This document shows, one piece after another, positions 48,319 to 57,000 of a stretch of DNA of 64,000 nucleotides; the stretch's first letter is position 1, and the number at the start of each line of letters is the position of its first letter. The notes under the pieces are model-generated. The model ran no database searches. It saw only the letters and a list, made by a program, of their open reading frames with translations, and was not told the origin of the DNA. Position numbers and translations under genes: made by a program. Source of the DNA: Bacteroidota bacterium (GTDB lineage: Bacteria; Bacteroidota; Bacteroidia; Bacteroidales; UBA1715); NCBI GenBank assembly GCA_009786075.1, contig WQTX01000006.1:7-64006 (forward strand), read 5' to 3'.

Positions 48319-48885
48319 CTAAAATTCCTGTTCTATACGTTGAATAAGAGTGTGAATGATTTTTATGTGAATTTCCTGTATTCTATCGGCATAGCCTTGG
48401 TGCGGCACACAAATAGAATAATCGGCTTTTCCGAGCAATTCGCCGCCCGATTTTCCGGTAAGTGCAATTGTGATAACACCATGATTTTTAGCTTCTTCTA
48501 TCGCTCGCAGTATATTTTGTGAATTGCCCGATGTGCTGATTGCCAGCAAAATATCACCTGGTTTTGCTACGGCTTGAATGAAACGGGCGAACACTTCGTC
48601 GTAACCAAAATCATTGGCAACGCACGAAATAAACGATGAATCGGAAATTGCAATAGCAGGCAAACCTTTGCGGGTTTCTCGAAATCTGCCGGTTAATTCT
48701 TCGGCAAAGTGCATGGCGTCGGTCATGGAGCCGCCGTTGCCGCAACTGTAAATGCAATGTCCGGTGCGTATTGCCGCAATCATACATTGGGCAATTTCCT
48801 CCAAATCGTTGTAAATATTGGGAATTGCCATAAAATTGCACAACACGCTGTGTGCTTCGGAGAATTCTTTTTCAAATATGGTCAT
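48319..48885 (-). CDS. gmhA: D-sedoheptulose-7-phosphate isomerase (SIS domain)
   Basis: YSCGNGGSMTDAMHFAEELTGRFRETRKGLPAIAISD...LLAISTSGNSQNILRAIEEAK. Confidence 0.9.
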   Translation of the reverse strand: MTIFEKEFSEAHSVLCNFMAIPNIYNDLEEIAQCMIAAIRTGHCIYSCGNGGSMTDAMHFAEELTGRFRETRKGLPAIAISDSSFISCVANDFGYDEVFARFIQAVAKPGDILLAISTSGNSQNILRAIEEAKNHGVITIALTGKSGGELLGKADYSICVPHQGYADRIQEIHIKIIHTLIQRIEQEF

Positions 48886-48899
48886 ATATTAGGGGTTAG

Positions 48900-49040
48900 G
48901 ATTGTAATGTGCCAATTAAATAATATGCCAATGTGCCAATAAAGTAATGTGGCAATTACATATTTTTTATCTGTATCTAATTTTTTAATTGACATATTGT
49001 AAATTGTCTTATTATCTCATTGTCGTATTGGCATATTATT
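48900..49040. repeat. degenerate inverted/tandem repeat region (aatatgccaatgtgccaat ... attggcatattatt)
   Basis: Repeated tgccaat/ggcaatt units and an inverted copy ending at the stop codon of the next minus-strand gene. Confidence 0.65.
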
Positions 49041-51234
49041 TTTTCTGTAATTCCACCCGTTCCACTCTACGCATTCCTTTTATTTTTTGCAATTTTACCA
49101 TTAAATTGTTCAAATGCGATAAATCAACTACATACAAGTCGAGTGTTCCTTGAAATATATCTTCTATTGATTCAATTTGCACATTGCGTATGTTTATATT
49201 CAATTGTTCGCTAATTACGTTCGCTATATCTCTCAGGACGCCAATGCGGTCTTTCCCGTCTAAGCGAATACTTACCAAAAAGGCATTGGAGTGTGAATTT
49301 TTCCAGCGCACTTCGTAGGCTTTGTGCAATAGTTGCAATTCAATAGCTTGCGGACAAGTGCTTTTGTGCAACACAAAATTCATGTCGGGTTTAAATGCAA
49401 TCACGCTATCGCCGGGGATTGGGTGGCAACATTGAGCTATGGTGTAATCGGAATTATTGCTGTGCAAAATTTGTATGGTATCGTCGGGCTCTTGTTTTTC
49501 GGTTTTTTCTTCTTTTGAAAAAATTTGCGGTTTCAAAAACCGGATAATTTTATTTGTCCGTTTTCGTGTGGCACATTCTATAATTTGTGCTTCCGAAAAG
49601 ATACCTTGTGCAATTTTTTCGTAAAGGTCGTCTTTGTCAATACAATCCAATCCTTTAAGTAATTTTTCGTAAACGGTATCTGTTTCCTGTAATTTTTTGT
49701 TGTGTAATATGGTTTTCAACATTTTTTGCCCTTGCGCCACAAGTCGTTTTTGTTCCGATTTGAATACTTGTTTAAGCGCTTTACGAGCTTTTGTTGTGGT
49801 AATTATGTTCAGCCACTCTTTTTGCGGTCGTTGCGTTTTCGAAGTTAGGATTTCAATTTGGTCGCCGCTTTGAATTTTATAATCCAAACTTACGGTTTTG
49901 GTTTTATTTATTTTTGCTCCAATGGCATGATTGCCGATTTCTCTGTGCACTTCGTAAGCAAAATCAAGCACTGTGGCGTTGGTCGGGAAACGATGCATAG
50001 CGCCTTGGGGCGTGAATGCAAACAAATCGTTGGAAAGCAAATTGAGTTTAAAATCGTCGAGAAACGAAAGCGAATCGGAGTCGGGGCTCGACAAACTACT
50101 GCGCACACGCTCCATCCACACTTCGAGTTGGCTTTTCTCGTACCCATCTAATTTTTTATATTTCCAGTGAGCGGCATAGCCTCGTTCGGCAATATCGTTC
50201 ATGCGCTCGGTGCGAATTTGCACTTCTACCCAATTGCCGTCGGGACCCATTACTGTGGTGTGCAAGGCTTCATAGCCATTGTCTTTTGGTGTTGCAATCC
50301 AATCACGCAAACGCTGAGGATTGGGTGTATATTTATCGGTTATAACCGAATATACTTTCCAACACATTGCTTTTTCGTCTTCGTGTGCTACATCGGTCAA
50401 AACTATTCGCACAGCAAACACATCGTACACGTGTTCAAACGGCACATTTTGTTCTCGCATTTTATTCCAAATCGAAGTTATTGATTTCGAACGACTTGAA
50501 ATATTGTATTTTATATTTTCTTGTTCAAGAGTGAACATTATGGGCAAACAAAAACGATTGAGATAGTGCACTCGTTTTTTTTCGCTATTTTTCAATTTTT
50601 TTGAAATATCGTTGAAAATAGACGGTTGTAAGTATTTAAGGCATAAGTCTTCCAACTCCATTTTTATATTGTAAAATCCCAACCTGTGAGCCAATGGAAC
50701 AAATAAGTTTAAAGTTTCATCGGCTATGCGCACTTGTTTATCGTGCGGCATGGAATCGAGCGTGCGCATATTGTGCAGGCGGTCGGCAATTTTGAGTAAA
50801 ATCACACGTACATCGTCGGCTATGGTAAGAATTATTTTTTTAAAATTCTCAGCCTGACCGGCTTGCGTTTTCAGTGCATCTCTAATTTTGGTAAGTCCGT
50901 CAATAATGTGCGCTATTTTTCCGCCAAACATATCGGCAATGTCTTCAAGAGAAAGGTCGGTATCTTCCACCACATCGTGCAGCAGTGCGCAAATTACCGC
51001 AGTTGCACCAAGTCCAATTTCGCTCGACGCTATTTTGGCAACTTCTATGGGATGCAAAATATACGGCTCGCCCGATTTGCGCCGGCTGCCATTATGAGCC
51101 CAATTGGCAATATCAAACGCTTTGCGCACAAGCACTTCGGTCTCTTTATTTTGCGTACATTTAGGACAACTTTCGAGTATATTCTCAAATTCTTTCTCTA
51201 TATTATCTTTTTCTTCTTGCGAAAATTCTGCCAT
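49036..51234 (-). CDS. RelA/SpoT family (p)ppGpp synthetase/hydrolase
   Basis: HPIEVAKI...ALLHDVVEDTDLSLEDI (HD), YEALHTTVMGPDGNWVEVQIRTERMNDIAERGYAAHW (synthetase), TGS and ACT domains. Confidence 0.96.
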   Translation of the reverse strand: MAEFSQEEKDNIEKEFENILESCPKCTQNKETEVLVRKAFDIANWAHNGSRRKSGEPYILHPIEVAKIASSEIGLGATAVICALLHDVVEDTDLSLEDIADMFGGKIAHIIDGLTKIRDALKTQAGQAENFKKIILTIADDVRVILLKIADRLHNMRTLDSMPHDKQVRIADETLNLFVPLAHRLGFYNIKMELEDLCLKYLQPSIFNDISKKLKNSEKKRVHYLNRFCLPIMFTLEQENIKYNISSRSKSITSIWNKMREQNVPFEHVYDVFAVRIVLTDVAHEDEKAMCWKVYSVITDKYTPNPQRLRDWIATPKDNGYEALHTTVMGPDGNWVEVQIRTERMNDIAERGYAAHWKYKKLDGYEKSQLEVWMERVRSSLSSPDSDSLSFLDDFKLNLLSNDLFAFTPQGAMHRFPTNATVLDFAYEVHREIGNHAIGAKINKTKTVSLDYKIQSGDQIEILTSKTQRPQKEWLNIITTTKARKALKQVFKSEQKRLVAQGQKMLKTILHNKKLQETDTVYEKLLKGLDCIDKDDLYEKIAQGIFSEAQIIECATRKRTNKIIRFLKPQIFSKEEKTEKQEPDDTIQILHSNNSDYTIAQCCHPIPGDSVIAFKPDMNFVLHKSTCPQAIELQLLHKAYEVRWKNSHSNAFLVSIRLDGKDRIGVLRDIANVISEQLNINIRNVQIESIEDIFQGTLDLYVVDLSHLNNLMVKLQKIKGMRRVERVELQKK

Positions 51235-51369
51235 AATCGTTCTGTTTACATCACAGCAAATATAGATTTTTTTTGTTTACGAGAACAATTACTTTGTAAA
51301 TTTCCCCAAAAAACTACCAAAAACAAAATCCTTTTATTATCTTTGTACTAATTTCAAAAGCATATTCTT

Positions 51370-51669
51370 TATCAGTCAAACGATGCTATTGAATTGGAAG
51401 TGTTGATTGAAAATGAAATGGTATGGTTGTCGCTTGGGCAAATGACAATGCTCTTTAATAGAGATAAATCTGTGATTTCGAGACACATACGAAACGTTTG
51501 TAAAGAGGAAGAATTAGATAGATGGGCAACTGTTGCAAATTTTGCAACAGTTCAAAATGAAAACGGAAGATTGGTTGAACGCCAAATTGAATATTACAGG
51601 AAAAAAACTTTTTGCTTTCAATAAAATGGAAATGACAACAAGCGAATTATTGAAAAATATTTTCTGATT
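51370..51669 (+). pseudogene. truncated RhuM-family (virulence/Fic-like) protein remnant
   Basis: LEVLIENEMVWLSLGQMTMLFNRDKSVISRHIRNVCKEEELDRWATVANFATVQNENGRLVERQIEYY then divergent/frameshifted tail. Confidence 0.75.
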
Positions 51670-51874
51670 AACACACTAACGATTTAAAAAATAGTACATT
51701 TGCTCAATTATAAAACCACTAAAACCCACCCGCCTATGAAAAGAATAGCGTAATAATACGCACGTTTTAAGAATTTTATGGAAAATAATATTGATGTTTT
51801 TGGGGAAACATTGCAAAAAATTCTTGTGGGGAGGAAATTGATGTATCAAATTAAGTAAGAATTTAATCATTCAG

Positions 51875-51907
51875 TTTGTTGTAATTTCAAAAATAATACT
51901 ACCTTTG
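51875..51907 (+). promoter_or_regulatory. putative promoter of the AbiE operon (TTTG-N21-TACCTTTG)
   Basis: TTTG 51875-51878, TACCTTTG 51900-51907, about 60 bp upstream of the start. Confidence 0.6.
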
Positions 51908-51967
51908 TGGCGTTGAATTTGTAACACTTTTATCATATTTGTGTAACAAAAAACTTTTATAAATAAG

Positions 51968-52576
51968 ATGCAAAGTATTGATACACAAATAGAAAAGAAG
52001 ATAAAGCAAAACAAACGAGGAAAAATATTTTTCGGTGAAGATTTTGCGAAATTCGGTTCGCCCGATGCAATCCGTGTGGCACTGCACAGAATGGTAAAAA
52101 AGGGTTTGCTCACTCGTGTTGCTTTTGGTATTTACTATTACCCAAAGCACGATACGGAATTACACGGCTATGTTTTCAAAGATACTCCAAGCATTGAGGA
52201 AATTGCCCGCGCAATCGCAAAACGCGATAAATGCCGCATTGTTCCAACGGCTTCGCACGCACTGAATATGCTTGGACTTTCTACACAAGTACCTATGAAT
52301 GTGGTATATATTACCGATGGCGCGCCTCGAAGAATTAAGGTTGGCAAAGGGCGCGGCATACTGTTCAAACACACTTCCGACTTGAAACGCCTGTCGTATA
52401 AATCTCAAAAATTAATGCTTATTGTTTCCGCATTGCGCGAAATTGGCGAAGGCAGAATGACAGACGAAGAAAAAGAAATCATAAAAAAACATTTTTCAAC
52501 CGTTTCAAAAAAAGAATTTGAAACAGATATAAAATTAATTCCTGTTTGGATTAGAAAACTTTTATTGTCGTTATGA
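51968..52576 (+). CDS. DUF6088 / AbiEi-type antitoxin
   Basis: FGSPDAIRVALHRMVKKGLLTRVAFGIYYYPKHD ... VPTASHALNMLGLSTQVPMNVVYITDGAPRRIKVG; ATGA overlap with the downstream toxin gene. Confidence 0.88.
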   Translation: MQSIDTQIEKKIKQNKRGKIFFGEDFAKFGSPDAIRVALHRMVKKGLLTRVAFGIYYYPKHDTELHGYVFKDTPSIEEIARAIAKRDKCRIVPTASHALNMLGLSTQVPMNVVYITDGAPRRIKVGKGRGILFKHTSDLKRLSYKSQKLMLIVSALREIGEGRMTDEEKEIIKKHFSTVSKKEFETDIKLIPVWIRKLLLSL

Positions 52577-53577
52577 AATATTTGCAATTAAACCGCGAGC
52601 AACAACTGTTGCTTTTGGACGAAACACATAAGAAAACCAACCTTTTAGAAGTTATCATTGAAAAAGACGAATGGGTTACTGCCGTACTTCGCGCCTTGTT
52701 TTCATTGCCTTACGCCGAACATTTGCTGTTCAAAGGCGGCACTTCGCTGAGCAAATGTTGGAATCTGATAGAGCGATTTTCGGAAGATGTTGATATTGCG
52801 ATAAACCGTGAATTGTTGGGTTTTTCAGGCGAATTGTCGAACAATCAAATCCGCAACAAATTACGCAAAACTTCCTATTTATTCATAAAGGAAAAATTAG
52901 CGCCGGATTTAGCCGAACAAATGGAAATTCAAGGAATAAACTCCGAATTATTTTCTGTGAATGTCGAATTTTCGGAAGATAGTACCAAAGACCCTGTAAT
53001 AGTGGAAGTTGCCTATAATTCAATAATTGAAGGACTTACCTATATAGCCCCTGTTGTAAAACTTGAAATTGGCTGCCGTTCAATGCGTGAGCCGTTTGAA
53101 CAGGTTACAATACAGTCGCTTATTGACGAAACTTTCCAAAATACAGCATTATCGAGCAAATCGTTTGAAGTAAATGCCGTAGTGCCGCAACGCACGTTTA
53201 TTGAAAAATTGTGCCTTTTACAGGAAGAATTTGCAAAACCGCAGGCACTTGTACGCGCTAACCGAATGAGCCGCCATTTATACGACATTGTAAAAATGGC
53301 AGATTCACACATTGCAGACAAAGCATTTGCAGACAAACATTTATGGACTTCGGTAGTTGAACACAGGCAGAAGTTTGTCAAAATGAAAGACTTTGATTAC
53401 AACCTGCTTAAACCCGAAAATATCAGTATAATTCCCCCCGATTTTATTATTTCAGAGTGGCAACAGGATTACGAAACAATGCGCGAAACAATGATTTATG
53501 GCAATTCGCTATCATTCAACAAATTGATAGACAAGATAAAGCACCTTAACGAGAAAATAAACAGGATTGATTGGTAA
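52573..53577 (+). CDS. AbiEii/AbiGii family nucleotidyltransferase toxin
   Basis: EHLLFKGGTSLSKCWNLIERFSEDVDIAI (GGTxLS...SEDxDL motif). Confidence 0.93.
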   Translation: MKYLQLNREQQLLLLDETHKKTNLLEVIIEKDEWVTAVLRALFSLPYAEHLLFKGGTSLSKCWNLIERFSEDVDIAINRELLGFSGELSNNQIRNKLRKTSYLFIKEKLAPDLAEQMEIQGINSELFSVNVEFSEDSTKDPVIVEVAYNSIIEGLTYIAPVVKLEIGCRSMREPFEQVTIQSLIDETFQNTALSSKSFEVNAVVPQRTFIEKLCLLQEEFAKPQALVRANRMSRHLYDIVKMADSHIADKAFADKHLWTSVVEHRQKFVKMKDFDYNLLKPENISIIPPDFIISEWQQDYETMRETMIYGNSLSFNKLIDKIKHLNEKINRIDW

Positions 53578-53710
53578 GTTTTTATTTCTCCAATCTCCCC
53601 CAATGGCATTTGGGTATTTATACTTCGGAATTTACAAATCCTCTAACAAACTTTTAAATACCCACACAAAACAAAAAATAACAGCCCAAACAAAATATTC
53701 CCGAAGTAAT

Positions 53711-53743
53711 AATTGTTATTATCAAAATATTACTCTACTTTTG
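53711..53743 (+). promoter_or_regulatory. putative promoter upstream of the giant surface protein (aTTG-N20-TACTTTTG)
   Basis: attg ending at 53715, TACTTTTG at 53736-53743. Confidence 0.5.
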
Positions 53744-53766
53744 TAGGAGTTATTCATACAAAAAAT

Positions 53767-53856
53767 ATGCACAATTTTTACCCCAATATCAATACACACA
53801 AACTTGGTAGTAAGCTAACTATCAACGCTTTGCGCTATATAAACGGGGGGGGGTAA
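53767..53856 (+). CDS. 29-aa leader ORF MHNFYPNINTHKLGSKLTINALRYINGGG*
   Basis: ATG at 53767; the three terminal Gly codons are the G9 tract 53845-53853; TAA 53854-53856. Below the ORF track length cutoff. Confidence 0.4.
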   Translation: MHNFYPNINTHKLGSKLTINALRYINGGG

Positions 53857-53903
53857 ATCGCTCATTATCAGCGAATTACACAATTCGTCATAATTCCTCA
53901 TAA

Positions 53904-53956
53904 CAAAAAAATCCTTTACCGGAAACGAATGTTCGTTTTCTGTAAAGGATTTTTTA
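53904..53956 (+). terminator. terminator-like hairpin between the leader ORF and the surface protein gene
   Basis: aaaaaaatcctttaccggaaacgaa-tg-ttcgttttctgtaaaggatttttta. Confidence 0.8.
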
Positions 53957-53988
53957 TTGTCCGCCCCTACAAAAAAATCAACCGAATA

Positions 53989-54022
53989 AACTTTTCCAAA
54001 GTTCTAAAACTTTGGAAAAGTT
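53989..54022. repeat. perfect inverted repeat aacttttccaaagt-tctaaa-actttggaaaagtt
   Basis: 14-bp perfect arms. Confidence 0.9.
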
Positions 54023-54072
54023 ATACAACAAAATAAAAAAAACTCAATAATTTCTTTTAAATCCAATTCAAC

Positions 54073-57000
54073 ATGAAACCAAAAAAACTACTCACAATCG
54101 CACTATTCGCCCTGCTCGCAGCGACGCAGGCATGGGCGCAACCAATCTGGAACGGCACCACAGCCACCAACTGGACAGGCTCCGGCAACTCCGAAGCCGA
54201 CCCCTATCTGATTACCACCGCCGAACAATTAGCGGGGCTTGCAGCACAAACCAAAGCCGGAAACACCTTTAAAGGCAAGTTTATTAAACTTGCCAACGAT
54301 ATTTGGCTAAACGCGCCCAATACGCCTCGCGACGACCGCAACGAATGGCAACCGATAGGCGACTTTGAATATGTTGATGCGGGCGTAAAAAACGAGAAAG
54401 GGGAACTGGAATATGTTGTAGGAACAATGTTTAGCGGCACATTCGACGGTGGCGGACACACCATTTACGGTGTGTCTAATAACGACAGTATTCCCGATAA
54501 CAGCGATTGGTACGATTGGGGAAACTGGTACTTTGGTGCGACATTGAATTTTGAAGGTTTTTGTAGCGGATTTTTCGGACGCATAAACAGCGATGCAACT
54601 ATTCAGAATCTTAACCTCAAAGATGTAAATATAACAGGTTGTTACGATGTTGCCGGATTGGTTGCCACGAACAATGGTACAATACGCAACTGTAGCGTTG
54701 TGGGAGGTGTGGTAACGACAAGCACCGATGGTAGTGCAGGGGACGGAATTGCAGGAATAAATAACGGAACAATAGACAACTGCTTTGCCGATGTAGAAAC
54801 AATAGGTTGGCGAGTTAGCGGATTTGTTGGGAACAACGAAGAAAATGGCACAATAACCAATAGTTCGGCAGCGGGCAATGCGTTTAATTGGTCTGAAAAA
54901 TCTAACATTATTTCCGGTTTTGTCTGCGTTAACGCCGGGTTTATCAACAACTGCTACTCTACGGGAAACGTAACGAATAATGCAGGTAATACAAATGCCG
55001 TTGGCGCAGGATTTGTAGGAGTAAATCAAGAAACAGCTATCATTACCAACAGTTACAGCACAGGAAACGTAAGTGGTGCTATGGACGGCGTCTACAGCTT
55101 CGGCGGCGGTTTTGTAGCTGAGAATCGCGGCTATATTGCCAACTGTTACGCTCTGGGTGATGTAAGTGCTAATTGCAGGGGATTTGCGTGGACAAATTCA
55201 CATTATACCACAGATTGGTCGCTAACCGGCAACACGAATGCAACAATTATTAACTGTTTTTATGCCGGTAATTCCCTTACTATGAATGGATTTACCAACC
55301 GCAGCGGTATTTTAATCAACAATTATTTCGATGTTAAAAAAAGCGGATTTGATGTTGAAGACGGCGGTGAGCCGCGCACAACCGAATATATGCAATCGCA
55401 GGCATTTGTCGATACGCTTAATATGTTTTCGGCGTTGTTCGGATTGAATACTTGGGTACACACACCCGGCGAATACCCAAAACCAAGCGGAACGGTTGCA
55501 ACCAACCTGAGCGATTATCTGAAAGGCGGCGCTGGAACAGAAAGCAACCCCTATTTAATTGAAACAAAAGAACAGCTTAGCAATTTTGCCACGTATGTAA
55601 ATAAAGGGCATTGGTTTAACGATGAATACATACAAATGACAGCCGATATTGCTTGGAGTAACACGCCACGCGAAGAATGGGGTGCAAACCCGCCACCTTC
55701 GTTTAAACCCATAGGACACCGATTTACCAAAGCCTACACGGGCACTTCTTCTATAAGTGTAGTTTCCAAACCATTTTGTGGTACATTCAACGGCAGCGGT
55801 CATACAATCAGTAATTTGCGCATCAATAGTAATACCGATAATCAAGGATTATTCGGTTATGTGCATTATGGCGTTATCAAAAACCTCAACATAGAGGGAG
55901 CGTATGTAAGAGGCAATTTGAACGTTGGCATACTTGCCGGTATGGTTGACCAAGGAACTATTGATAATTGCCACTCCACCGGAGAGGTTTTAGGTGCTGT
56001 GTTACCAAGCAGTACTCCAATAGGCGGATTGGTTGGAGCATTTGACGTTTCGCAACTTCGTTTATTTGCCCCAAAAGAAAATTTCCAACATACTATAAAA
56101 AACTGTTACTCTACGGCAGAAGTAAAAAATGTTACTTCCGGCGCGATTGCAGGCGGAGGATTGCTTGGTGGGGCTTCGGCAACCGCCTCTATCGAGAACT
56201 GTTATGCAATGGGAGGATTACATTTAATAGGCATTAGTCAGGCTTATCAAAAAAACACTTACACCACCACCACTACCAAGCCAACCAATTTCTATTCAGA
56301 TAGATTTAGCAATGTTTTTTATCAAAGCAATGATGCTCCTATTGACAAAGAAGAACGAAAACCACGAACAAAGGAGTATATGCAAAGCAAATCGTTTGTA
56401 AACGAATTGAATTACCCTGCCGCCGTGAATAACGCCACAGAAGAATGGAAATACCTGTATTGGCAATATAACGAAAACGATTATCCTACATTTACCGCCA
56501 TTCTTCCGCCAACTGTTACGGTAACATTCGTGAGCAATGGCGGTAGCGAAGTCGTGGCGCAACCGGTGCTTGCCGGCAGCCACCCAATTGCGCCGCCTGC
56601 GCCCACACTCAACGGCTTTACTCTTGCCGGCTGGTACACCGATGAAGCATTGGAAAACCTGTTTACATTCGGCACTGATGTAATTGACAACAATATAACG
56701 CTTTATGCCAAATGGGCGCCAAACTTTGCTCCCGACATAACGTGGTACACCGAAAATACGCATCTGAACGAATTTACCATATATACAGTGGAGCAACTCG
56801 CAGGCTTGGCGGCTCTTGTAAACGGTACTACATCGTGGGGAGTATTCGATTTTAAGGGAAAAACGGTAAATTTGGGCAACGATATTGCCATAAACGATAC
56901 CACAAATTGGCAACAGTGGGGCATTAATCTCACGGCACAGTCGTGGACGCCAATAGGTGTAAATTATATGCAAGGATTTGAAGGAACATTCAACGGCAAG

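Noticed and set aside
54307-55029. 240-aa minus-strand ORF inside the giant surface protein (also 56296-56973, 59581-60147)
   Set aside because: Antisense ORFs mirroring repetitive GLUG/InlB coding sequence.
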